Below are positions 1 to 6,611 of a stretch of 7,608 nt of DNA, piece after piece. Source of the DNA: Anthropogastromicrobium sp963626545 (lineage in GTDB: Bacteria; Bacillota; Clostridia; Lachnospirales; Lachnospiraceae); contig CAVFYJ010000128.1 in NCBI GenBank assembly GCA_963626545.1, forward strand, positions 1 to 7,608. Direction: 5' to 3'. Each line of letters opens with the position of its first letter. Position 1 is the stretch's first letter. The translations under genes were made by a program, and so were the position numbers. The notes below the pieces were generated by a model. The model was not told where the DNA came from and searched no databases. It saw only the letters and a list, made by a program, of their open reading frames with translations.

Positions 1-23
1 AATCCTGACGGCTGCAATGGAAT

Positions 24-47
24 CCTCGTCCGACACGTCGGGCGGGG
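24..47 (+). other. GC-rich hairpin at left edge, possible terminator
   Basis: Bases 24-33 pair with 38-47 in ten consecutive pairs, two of them G-U wobbles, around the loop CACG. The run after it, TTGTTC, is a poor U-tract. It could be the terminator of an upstream gene outside the window. It ends exactly where the TTG start of the exonuclease gene begins, leaving no room for a normal ribosome site. It is also clearly richer in GC than the sequence that follows, so a junction or contig-end artefact is possible. Confidence 0.35.
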
Positions 48-704
48 TTGTTCAAGAGATACAATGTCATTTTGGATTTGGAAATGTGTAAGGTGCCAAA
101 GAATTATCGGAGTCGCTATCGATACTCGACGGAGACGATTCAGATCGGAGCCGTATTATTGGATGAGTCCTTTGAAACCGTGAAGACATTTACACAGTAT
201 GTGCATCCGGAACATGGCGTGGTAGACACATTTATTGAGAAAATGACAGGAATTCGCAGCAGTTCGATTAAGAAAGCGCCGAATTTTAAAGAGGCACTTC
301 ACAGCTTGATTGAGTGGATCGGTGACTGCGAGTTTAAGGTCTATGCCTGGAGTGGTTCCGACCGCTCGCAGATCTTTCATGAGGTGCGGGCGAAACATAT
401 CGAAGACGAACAAATCGAGCTTTTCTTAAATGAAGAAAACTGGATCGATTATCAGAATGTGTTTACAAAGCGCTTTGAACTGAATCGAAGCTTCAGTCTT
501 CAGGAAACGCTCGACCGTATTAATCTAGAGCCTGAGGGAAAGCTTCATGATGGTCTGGATGATGCCATCAATACGGGTCGTCTGATTAAGCGTTTGGAGT
601 CTGACCCAGAGCTTCAGCTGACTACCTTTGAGATGCCGGAAGAATCGGAAAGCTCATTTGGGTGCACGCTTGGCGATCTGTTCGCAAATTTCAAATTGCA
701 GTAA
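48..704 (+). CDS. DEDDh 3'-5' exonuclease, KapD/ERI-1-like
   Basis: A 218-residue protein with a single RNase-T/DnaQ-type exonuclease fold, expected to trim single-stranded 3' ends of RNA or DNA using two metal ions in the cytoplasm. All DEDDh positions are visible: D10 and E12 in ILDLEM, D105 in the second block (WSGSDRSQ), and H167 with D172 in LHDGLDDA. The stretch IQIGAVLLDE followed by a 'TGI..s.i..AP.F.EAL' pattern is typical of the ERI-1/KapD branch rather than the DNA polymerase proofreading subunit. The C-terminal ~35 residues after the fold are acidic and unassigned. The start is uncertain: an in-frame TGA lies at 6-8, and only CTG at 12 or TTG at 48 can open the frame before the catalytic D10. 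There is no ribosome site before either. Natural substrate unknown; no functional link to the sugar operon is evident. The gene converges on the LacI-type gene. Confidence 0.85.
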   Translation: MFKRYNVILDLEMCKVPKNYRSRYRYSTETIQIGAVLLDESFETVKTFTQYVHPEHGVVDTFIEKMTGIRSSSIKKAPNFKEALHSLIEWIGDCEFKVYAWSGSDRSQIFHEVRAKHIEDEQIELFLNEENWIDYQNVFTKRFELNRSFSLQETLDRINLEPEGKLHDGLDDAINTGRLIKRLESDPELQLTTFEMPEESESSFGCTLGDLFANFKLQ

Positions 705-731
705 CGCGCGAATGAAGTATGAGATTGTTTC

Positions 732-1739
732 TTACACCGAAAAACGCTTTACCAGCTTTGCAGACACTTCAATTTTGCAAGTGTGCTGCTTTGGCTCCTC
801 AATTTGGGACAGCAGTTCACGAGCAGCGACTTCGCCCATGTAGTGCCTCGGAATTGCAATTGTGGTCAGGGCTGGGTCCACAATGTGGCTTTCGGAGATA
901 TTGTCAAAACCGACCACGGCAATATCTTCGGGAACTTTGTAATTTCGCAGCTTTAAGGCTTTGATGGTGCCAATGGCAATTAAGTCATTGTCGGCAAAAT
1001 AGCAGTCAGCGAGTGTGTCGGATCGATCAATGACCGCTAACATATCTGCCATAGCACCGTCAATTGTCGGTGAAAGCTGATGAACGATACAGCGTGAGCG
1101 AGACATGCCATTATCCTGAACGGCGTGGTAAAAGCCTTCCTCGCGCTCGGAAAAATTGCGAAGGGGATAGGAGGAGTGAAGATAACCGGGCTGCTTTAAA
1201 CGTCTGCTGATCAGATAATCGGTGGCAAGATAGGCACCTTGGCGATTATTGGGTAGCACATAGGTGCAATCAAGTCTCTCAAAATAGGCATCCAAAATGA
1301 CAACGGGAAACGGAAGAGTTAAAAATGGTCGCACCATTTCCTCGCGCATTTCGGTACCAAATAAAAGAATACCGGTGCAGTCTGTTGTGCGAAGATCCTC
1401 CAGATAGTGTTCTAAATTATCGCGCTTTTCATAAAAATTAACAACCTTTAATTTATAATTTTCTTTTTGAATCACCGATGCCATCCCCTCAACCATCGTA
1501 TCAAAAATGGGGGAATAAGACAGGATTGCATTGTGAGAACGATAGCTGACAGCGTAAATGCTGCCAGCTTTATTTTTTTTCAGAGAAAGTCTTGTAAAGT
1601 CGTAGCCATATTTTTCTGCTGCCTCAACTACCATGCGGCGTGTTTCGGTGCCAACCCCTGGTTTATTGTTAAGCGCCATGGAGACGGCTGTTTGAGACAG
1701 ACCAAGTTTTTGTGCCAGTTCTTTTGCGGTGATGGACAT
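732..1739 (-). CDS. LacI/GalR-family transcriptional repressor
   Basis: A 335-residue regulator of the usual family length. Residues 2-22 form the helix-turn-helix (ITAKELAQKLGLSQTAVSMAL), followed by the family's NNKPGV element. Residues ~60-335 are the periplasmic-binding-protein-like ligand domain; visible landmarks are a putative sugar-contacting R199 in SEREEGF, ADNDLIAIG (249-257), VVGFDNIS (275-282) and PALTTI (289-294). The hinge is unusual: the common 'ARxL' helix is replaced by a basic TRLSLKK segment (49-55), which may affect operator preference. The ATG is preceded by AGGAGG (complement of 1746-1751) with a 6-base gap, so the start is firm. It is transcribed away from the sugar operon, sharing its upstream region, and so most likely represses that operon and perhaps itself until a pathway sugar or sugar phosphate binds. 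The ligand cannot be read from the sequence. Confidence 0.93.
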   Translation of the reverse strand: MSITAKELAQKLGLSQTAVSMALNNKPGVGTETRRMVVEAAEKYGYDFTRLSLKKNKAGSIYAVSYRSHNAILSYSPIFDTMVEGMASVIQKENYKLKVVNFYEKRDNLEHYLEDLRTTDCTGILLFGTEMREEMVRPFLTLPFPVVILDAYFERLDCTYVLPNNRQGAYLATDYLISRRLKQPGYLHSSYPLRNFSEREEGFYHAVQDNGMSRSRCIVHQLSPTIDGAMADMLAVIDRSDTLADCYFADNDLIAIGTIKALKLRNYKVPEDIAVVGFDNISESHIVDPALTTIAIPRHYMGEVAARELLSQIEEPKQHTCKIEVSAKLVKRFSV

Positions 1740-1786
1740 AGGATACCTCCTGAAAACATTCCGTTTCTTCTATACTGTTATTTGCT

Positions 1787-1815
1787 ATTGTACGTTAGTG
1801 TGGGGAAATACACAA
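1787..1815 (-). promoter_or_regulatory. Candidate promoter of the LacI-type gene
   Basis: Read on the minus strand, TTGTGT (1815-1810) and TACAAT (1792-1787) are separated by exactly 17 bases. The -10 matches five of six consensus bases, the -35 three of six. It lies about 50 bases upstream of the repressor's start codon, a normal leader length. Confidence 0.5.
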
Positions 1816-1825
1816 GAGATTTCCT

Positions 1826-1864
1826 AAAAATAAAGTGAAAATAAAGTCAAAAACACTTTATTTT
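1826..1864. repeat. AT-rich direct and inverted repeat, putative operator
   Basis: AAAATAAAGTG at 1827-1837 is followed directly by AAAATAAAGTC at 1838-1848, an 11-base period. After AAAAA (1849-1853) comes the exact inverted copy CACTTTATTTT (1854-1864). The second and third copies form a perfect 10-base dyad with a 7-base spacer; the first and third form a perfect 11-base dyad with a 16-base spacer. A weaker fourth element, AATAAAG, is at 1872-1878. The block sits just upstream of the operon's -35 box and upstream of the divergent promoter, so it lies outside both predicted transcripts and acts, if at all, as DNA: a protein-binding site, an AT-rich UP element, or bent DNA from A-tracts centred near 1828, 1839 and 1851. 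Confidence 0.65.
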
Positions 1865-1867
1865 CTG

Positions 1868-1896
1868 TTGGAATAAAGCTAAGTCAGAAATATACT
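1868..1896 (+). promoter_or_regulatory. Promoter of the sugar operon (sigma-A type)
   Basis: TTGGAA (1868-1873) and TATACT (1891-1896) are spaced by exactly 17 bases; the -10 matches five of six and the -35 four of six consensus bases. Transcription would start near 1903, giving a leader of about 38 bases before the isomerase ATG. The AT-rich repeat block ends four bases upstream of the -35. An AATAAAG copy lies between the two boxes, where a bound protein would block RNA polymerase. Confidence 0.65.
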
Positions 1897-1908
1897 AAAG
1901 CCAGAAAT
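1879..1908 (+). repeat. Short imperfect direct repeat over the -10 box
   Basis: CTAAGTCAGAAAT (1879-1891) recurs as CTAAAGCCAGAAAT (1895-1908), differing by one inserted base and one substitution. The pair flanks and partly overlaps the TATACT box. It may be a second regulator site or simply chance in AT-rich DNA. Confidence 0.35.
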
Positions 1909-1940
1909 CAATACGCGATAAGAATACAAGGAGGAAAGAG

Positions 1941-3341
1941 ATGGCAAACATAAAGATTGGATATGCACCGACGAGAAGAAGCATTTTTAGTGCACCAGAT
2001 GCAGTAAAGTATCGTGGACTGACAGCAGATCGTTTGCGTGAGCTTGGAATTGATTTTGTTGATATCACAGATGTAAATGATGAAGGCCTCTTATACGATG
2101 AAGAGGGACGTAAGAAAATTGCAGAGAAGTTTGAAAAAGAAAAAATTGATGGTCTTCTTCTTGCGCATTGCAATTTCGGAACCGAGTTTGAATGTGCGAG
2201 ACTGGCAAAGGAGCTGAATGTGCCGATCCTTTTATGGGGACCACTTGATGAGCGCCCAGATGAGAACGGTGTTCGTCTTCGTGATACACAGTGCGGCTTG
2301 TTTGCGACAGGAAAGGTATTAAGAAGATTCCGTGTTCCATTTACCTATCTGACAAATTGCAGACTGAACGATCCTGTCTTTGAGCGCGGAATTCGTGACT
2401 TTTTGGCAGTCTGTAATGTAGTAAAGACATTCCGCAACATGAGAATTCTTCAGATCTCAACAAGACCATATGAATTCTGGTCAACCATGTGCAATGAGGG
2501 CGAATTGCTTGAGAAATTTAACATTCAGCTGACACCAATTCCAATGCCAGAGCTGACCGATGAGATGAAGAAGGCAAAGGCACAGGGCGATGAGGTAGCA
2601 AAGGTAATGCAGTATTGCCGTGAGAACATGGAAATCTGCATTAAGGACAATGAGCTTGAAAATGTAGCAGCATTGAAGGTTGCAATGAAAAATCTGATTC
2701 AAAAATATGGCTGTCAGGCAGCTGCGATTCAGTGTTGGAATCAGCTGCAAAGCGAGATCGGAATCATGCCATGTGCAGCAAATGCGCTGTTAAATGAAGA
2801 AGGAATTCCGGTGGTTTGTGAGACGGATATTCACGGTGCTATCACGGCTCTTTTGGTGGAGGCAGCGGCACTTGACGGTACAAGAAGCTTTTTTGCCGAT
2901 TGGACAATTCGTCATCCAGATATCGCAAACGGAGAGCTTCTTCAGCATTGTGGGCCATGGCCGATCTCCGTTGCAAGAGAAACACCAAAGTTAACCTATC
3001 CGCTTGCATTTTCTCATCCGGGAAGCATTACGGCAGAGGCAAAGCATGGCGAGGTGACACTGGCGCGCTTTGACGGCGATAATGGCGAGTATTCGATGCT
3101 GCTTGGAAAAGCAAAAGGAGTTGATGGGCCAAAGGGAATGGGAACCTACCTGTGGGTGGAAGTAGAAAATATCAAGCGTCTGGAGGCAAAGATTGTCGAG
3201 GGACCATACATTCATCATTGCGTAGGAATTCACAAGGATGTTGTTCCGGTGCTGTATGAGGCATGTAAATATATGGGCATTGCGCCAGATCTGTATGATC
3301 CGATTGAAGAGGATGTAAAAGCATATTTAAGAGGTGAATGA
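1941..3341 (+). CDS. L-fucose/L-arabinose isomerase-like sugar isomerase
   Basis: A 466-residue cytoplasmic protein of the shorter FucI-related family (COG2407-type; true FucI is near 590 residues), expected to interconvert an aldose and its ketose using a divalent metal. Candidate metal or catalytic residues, by analogy with FucI Glu337, Asp361 and His528, are E294 in CETDIHGA, D320 in FFADW and one of H425, H426 or H431 in the HHCVGIH segment; HCGPWP (336-341) is another family-like block. The N-terminal ~170 residues look like the alpha/beta domains of this fold. The ATG has a strong AAGGAGG (1928-1934) six bases upstream, so the start is secure. As first gene of an operon with a kinase and a split transketolase, it likely performs the entry step of a pentose or related sugar pathway. 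D-arabinose, D-apiose or another aldose are possible; the family is too broad to choose from sequence. Confidence 0.85.
   Translation: MANIKIGYAPTRRSIFSAPDAVKYRGLTADRLRELGIDFVDITDVNDEGLLYDEEGRKKIAEKFEKEKIDGLLLAHCNFGTEFECARLAKELNVPILLWGPLDERPDENGVRLRDTQCGLFATGKVLRRFRVPFTYLTNCRLNDPVFERGIRDFLAVCNVVKTFRNMRILQISTRPYEFWSTMCNEGELLEKFNIQLTPIPMPELTDEMKKAKAQGDEVAKVMQYCRENMEICIKDNELENVAALKVAMKNLIQKYGCQAAAIQCWNQLQSEIGIMPCAANALLNEEGIPVVCETDIHGAITALLVEAAALDGTRSFFADWTIRHPDIANGELLQHCGPWPISVARETPKLTYPLAFSHPGSITAEAKHGEVTLARFDGDNGEYSMLLGKAKGVDGPKGMGTYLWVEVENIKRLEAKIVEGPYIHHCVGIHKDVVPVLYEACKYMGIAPDLYDPIEEDVKAYLRGE
3331..3336 (+). promoter_or_regulatory. Ribosome site that decides the transketolase subunit A start
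   Basis: GAGGTG lies one base before the ATG at 3338 and seven bases before the in-frame ATG at 3344. The normal spacing favours 3344. The site lies within the last codons of the isomerase gene, so translation of the two is probably coupled. Confidence 0.6.
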
Positions 3342-3343
3342 GA

Positions 3344-4177
3344 ATGGAAAATTTAAAAGCAAAGGCTTTTGACTTACGAAAAGATGCCGTTGACATTATC
3401 GTTGCCGGAAAGGGCGGTCATATCGGCGGTGATATGAGTGTGATGGACGTTCTGATCAGTCTTTATTTTTGTCAGATGAATGTGTCACCGGATCGTTTGG
3501 AGGATCCAGACCGTGACCGTTTTGTACTTAGTAAGGGTCATTCGGTAGAGGCGTACTATGCAGTGCTTGCCGCAAGAGGCTTTCTTGATCTTTCGGATGT
3601 GAAAGCAAACTTTTCCAAATTTGGTTCAAAATATATTGGTCATCCAAACAACAAGCTTCCGGGAATTGAGATGAATTCCGGCTCGCTTGGTCATGGACTT
3701 CCTGTTTGTGTCGGAATGGCACTTGCCGGAAAAATGGACAAACGACCATACCGCGTCTATACGGTAATGGGAGATGGCGAGTTGGCAGAAGGCTCCGTAT
3801 GGGAGGGCTTTATGGCAGGTCATCAGTATAAGCTGGACAATCTGTGTGCGGTAATCGACCGAAATCATCTTCAGATCTCGGGAAATACCGAGGATGTGAT
3901 GGGCCATGAAAAGCTTGCCGAGCGAATTCGTGCATTCGGCTGGCATGTGATTGAAGTAGAAAATGGAAATGATCTGGATCAGTTAAATGCGGCATTCGAG
4001 GAGGCAAAAACCGTAAAGGGACAGCCGACAGCAGTCATTGCAAACACAATAAAGGGCTTTGGTTCAGCCGTAATGGAAAATAAGGCAAACTGGCATCATA
4101 AGGTTCCGACACAGGAAGAGTATGATCAGATTATGGCAGATTTTGCAGCGCGAAAGGAGGCACTTCTTCATGAGTAA
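3344..4177 (+). CDS. Transketolase N-terminal (TPP pyrophosphate) subunit
   Basis: A 277-residue protein matching only the first domain of transketolase, the usual size for a split A subunit. It binds the diphosphate of thiamine diphosphate through metal: G143-D144-G145 with E146 (MGDGELAEG) begins the motif and N174 (IDRNHLQ) ends it. Other family blocks are H26 in GGHIGGDMS, SKGHSVEAYYA (63-73) and GSLGHGL (113-119). With the next gene product it would form the complete enzyme, moving a two-carbon ketol unit from a ketose phosphate to an aldose phosphate. ATG 3344 is chosen over 3338 because of ribosome-site spacing; the longer version would add two residues. It follows the isomerase stop by two bases and overlaps the B subunit by eight. 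By gene context it may be an AptA-like apulose-4-phosphate transketolase subunit, but a general transketolase subunit cannot be excluded. Confidence 0.92.
   Translation: MENLKAKAFDLRKDAVDIIVAGKGGHIGGDMSVMDVLISLYFCQMNVSPDRLEDPDRDRFVLSKGHSVEAYYAVLAARGFLDLSDVKANFSKFGSKYIGHPNNKLPGIEMNSGSLGHGLPVCVGMALAGKMDKRPYRVYTVMGDGELAEGSVWEGFMAGHQYKLDNLCAVIDRNHLQISGNTEDVMGHEKLAERIRAFGWHVIEVENGNDLDQLNAAFEEAKTVKGQPTAVIANTIKGFGSAVMENKANWHHKVPTQEEYDQIMADFAARKEALLHE
4153..4160 (+). promoter_or_regulatory. Ribosome site that fixes the transketolase subunit B start
   Basis: AAAGGAGG, inside the end of the A-subunit gene, lies nine bases before the ATG at 4170. This supports starting the B subunit there, although the frame is open upstream to an ATG at 4122 that has no comparable site and would add 16 non-homologous-looking residues. 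Confidence 0.8.
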
Positions 4178-5111
4178 GATTCCAAACAGACAGGCAATCT
4201 GTGAAGTATTGATGGAAAGAGCAAAGGAGGACAAGGATATTGTTGTACTTTGCAGTGATTCAAGAGGCTCTGCATCCATGACGCCGTTTGCCGATGCGTT
4301 TCCAGAGCAGTTTGTGGAAACGGGCATCGCCGAGCAAAATCTGGTGAGCATTTCCGCCGGTCTTGCAAAATGTGGAAAAAAGACATTTGCATGTTCTCCG
4401 GCATGTTTTCTTTCGACAAGAAGCTACGAGCAGGCAAAGATTGATGTGGCATACTCCAATACAAATGTAACCTTAATCGGAATCAGCGGTGGTGTCAGCT
4501 ATGGAGCGCTTGGCATGAGCCATCACTCCGCACAGGATATTGCGGCAATGGCAGCCATTCCAAATATGCGTGTCTATCTGCCAAGCGACCGCCATCAGAC
4601 AAAAAAGCTAGTCGAAGCACTTCTTGAGGATGAAAAGCCAGCATATATCCGTGTCGGAAGAAATCCGGTTGAGGATATCTATACAGAGGAAGATTGCCCA
4701 TTTGAGATGGATCACGCAACGGTATTGGCAGAGGGAAATGATGTGGCAATTATCGCATGCGGCGAGATGGTTCGTCCGGCACTGGATGCGGCAGCGCTGT
4801 TAAAGGAGCAGGGAATTTCAGCGAGTGTGCTGGATATGTATTGCGTAAAGCCACTTGACAAGGCAGGTGTGATAAAGGCAGCAAAGCAGGCGAAGGTTGT
4901 GATTACCGTAGAGGAGCACGCACCGTTTGGCGGTTTAGGCTCCATGGTTGCACAGACAGTAGGTGAAAATTGCCCGAGAACCGTGATCAATATGGCGCTT
5001 CCGGATGCACCGGTAATCACAGGAACCTCAAAGGAAGTCTTTGATTATTACGGACTGAATGCAAAGGGCATTGCCGAAAGAGCAATAAATGCGCTGAAAG
5101 GACAAGACTGA
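4170..5111 (+). CDS. Transketolase C-terminal (pyrimidine-binding) subunit
   Basis: A 313-residue protein carrying the second and third transketolase domains. E55 in ETGIAEQNLV is the conserved glutamate that activates the thiamine diphosphate aminopyrimidine. SYGALGMSHHSAQDIA (110-125) is the conserved loop of the pyrimidine domain, and residues ~185-313 form the transketolase C-terminal domain (VTVEEH-like VITVEEHAPFGGLGS, 244-258). It must pair with the preceding A subunit to be active, and the eight-base gene overlap with an internal ribosome site suggests coupled, balanced synthesis. The last base of its TGA stop is the first base of the kinase ATG. Gene context suggests that its donor is the phosphorylated ketose made by the isomerase and kinase, with AptB of apiose catabolism as the nearest known model; that specificity is inference. 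Confidence 0.92.
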   Translation: MSKIPNRQAICEVLMERAKEDKDIVVLCSDSRGSASMTPFADAFPEQFVETGIAEQNLVSISAGLAKCGKKTFACSPACFLSTRSYEQAKIDVAYSNTNVTLIGISGGVSYGALGMSHHSAQDIAAMAAIPNMRVYLPSDRHQTKKLVEALLEDEKPAYIRVGRNPVEDIYTEEDCPFEMDHATVLAEGNDVAIIACGEMVRPALDAAALLKEQGISASVLDMYCVKPLDKAGVIKAAKQAKVVITVEEHAPFGGLGSMVAQTVGENCPRTVINMALPDAPVITGTSKEVFDYYGLNAKGIAERAINALKGQD

Positions 5112-6583
5112 TGGCCGCTTACATTATCAGCATTGATCAGAGTACACAGGGAACAAAAGCGCTGCTGTTTGATGAGACGGGACAGATTGTGCGCCGCACC
5201 GACCGGGCACATCGGCAGTTGATTAACGAGAAGGGCTGGGTTTCCCATGATCCAGAGGAAATTTATCAGAATGTATTGACCGTAGTAGAGGAACTTCTCT
5301 GTGGAATTAATAAAAATTGTGTGGTCGGTGTTGGAATCAGCAACCAGCGTGAAACCTCACTTGCATGGAATAAAATTACAGGAAAGCCCTATGGAAATGC
5401 GGTTGTGTGGCAGTGCGCGCGAGCATCAAAGCTTTGTGAGCGTGATTCCATAAGGCTTATGGCAGAGACGATCCGTCAGAAAACAGGAATGAACCTGTCC
5501 CCTTATTTTCCGGCAGCGAAAATCGCATGGCTGCTGGAAAATGAAGAAGGTGCCAAACAGGCAGCAGACAATCACGAAATCTGTCATGGAACGATGGATA
5601 GCTGGCTTGTGTATAAGTTAACGGGAGGAAAGGAATACCGAACGGATTACTCCAATGCATCACGTACACAGCTTTTTAACATTTTTGAATTAAAGTGGGA
5701 CAAACAGATTTGCCATCTGTTTGGAATTGATCCGGCGAATCTGGCACAGGTAACCGATTCCGATGCTTGCTTTGGTGAGACTGATTTTGAGGGGATCTTG
5801 CCGAAAAAGGTTCCGATTCACAGCGTAATGGGCGATTCTCATGGCGCACTTTTCGGGCAGGGCTGCCGCCAGCCGGGAAGCATCAAGGCAACCTATGGCA
5901 CAGGTTCCTCGATTATGATGAATATTGGGGAAGATGCGATTCTTAGCACACATGGCGTTGTGACATCGCTTGCCTGGAAAATGGACGGCAAGGTCAATTA
6001 TGTGTTAGAAGGAAATTTAAATTATACTGGCGCCGTGATTACGTGGCTAAAGGATGATTTACAGCTGATTTCATCGGCAGCTGAGACAGAAACTCTTGCC
6101 AAAGCTGCAGTAAAAGAGGATGAACTCTATTTGGTACCGGCATTTAGCGGACTGGGTGCGCCATACTGGGACAGCGAAGCGAGAGCATCCATTGTAGGAA
6201 TGAATAGAACCACCAGAAAGGCAGAACTTGTGCGGGCAGCGCTAGAATGCATTGCTTACCAGATTGCAGATGTAGTAAGTGCGATGTCCGAGGATGCAAA
6301 GATTTGTGTAAAGCAGCTGTGTGTGGATGGTGGTCCAACAAGAAACGCGTATCTGATGCAGTTTCAAAGCGACTTACTGAGTTCACGTGTACTTGTTCCA
6401 GATGCCGAGGAGCTTTCGGCAATTGGACCTGCCTATGCAGCAGGGCTGCGCCTTGGACTGTGGGGAGAGGAAATTTTTGAAAAGCTGCAGCGAACCGCCT
6501 ATGAGCCTGAGATGGAAGAGGCAGTGCGAACCAAAAAGTATGCAGGTTGGAAAAAGGCAGTAACATCGGTTCTCAGCCATTAA
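5111..6583 (+). CDS. FGGY-family carbohydrate kinase, glycerol-kinase-like
   Basis: A 490-residue two-domain sugar kinase of normal family length. The overall sequence follows glycerol kinase with a constant offset of three residues from E. coli GlpK: R80-E81 in NQRET (GlpK R83-E84), Y132 in SPYFPAAKI (Y135), and the catalytic base D242 (D245). ATP-site elements are IDQSTQGTK (8-16), TYGTGS (261-266) and VDGG (405-408). However, GlpK Gln246, which contacts glycerol, is replaced by S243 in GDSHGALFGQ, arguing that the substrate is not glycerol. In this operon it most likely phosphorylates the ketose produced by the isomerase, as apulose kinase does in apiose catabolism or as ribulokinase and xylulokinase do for pentuloses. 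The ATG shares one base with the preceding stop, with AAAGGA (5097-5102) eight bases upstream. Confidence 0.9.
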   Translation: MAAYIISIDQSTQGTKALLFDETGQIVRRTDRAHRQLINEKGWVSHDPEEIYQNVLTVVEELLCGINKNCVVGVGISNQRETSLAWNKITGKPYGNAVVWQCARASKLCERDSIRLMAETIRQKTGMNLSPYFPAAKIAWLLENEEGAKQAADNHEICHGTMDSWLVYKLTGGKEYRTDYSNASRTQLFNIFELKWDKQICHLFGIDPANLAQVTDSDACFGETDFEGILPKKVPIHSVMGDSHGALFGQGCRQPGSIKATYGTGSSIMMNIGEDAILSTHGVVTSLAWKMDGKVNYVLEGNLNYTGAVITWLKDDLQLISSAAETETLAKAAVKEDELYLVPAFSGLGAPYWDSEARASIVGMNRTTRKAELVRAALECIAYQIADVVSAMSEDAKICVKQLCVDGGPTRNAYLMQFQSDLLSSRVLVPDAEELSAIGPAYAAGLRLGLWGEEIFEKLQRTAYEPEMEEAVRTKKYAGWKKAVTSVLSH

Positions 6584-6611
6584 GAAATGAAATGGCAGGA
6601 AGGAAGAAAAA

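Noticed and set aside
705..731. Bidirectional terminator between the convergent exonuclease and repressor genes
   Set aside because: The 27 bases show no stem of useful length and only a weak T-run.
1750..1766. Catabolite-repression (cre) site near TGAAAACATT
   Set aside because: The sequence lacks the central CG and the symmetric right half of the consensus.
4122..4169. Sixteen-codon N-terminal extension of transketolase subunit B
   Set aside because: The ribosome site AAAGGAGG at 4153-4160 directs initiation at 4170; the extension overlaps the A subunit and looks unlike transketolase.
1941..5111. Sulfoquinovose sulfo-transketolase pathway
   Set aside because: That pathway also uses an isomerase and a split transketolase, but no kinase acts between them, and no sulfonate dehydrogenase, reductase, sulfoquinovosidase or exporter is seen here. 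It is kept only as a weak alternative for the isomerase.
6144..6566. Minus-strand open frame of 140 codons inside the kinase gene
   Set aside because: It is antisense to conserved FGGY sequence, has no ribosome site or recognisable domain, and its composition is that of a shadow frame.
1941..6583. Ordinary L-fucose or L-arabinose pathway
   Set aside because: Neither a fuculose-phosphate aldolase nor a ribulose-phosphate 4-epimerase is present in the window, and a dedicated transketolase is not part of either core route.
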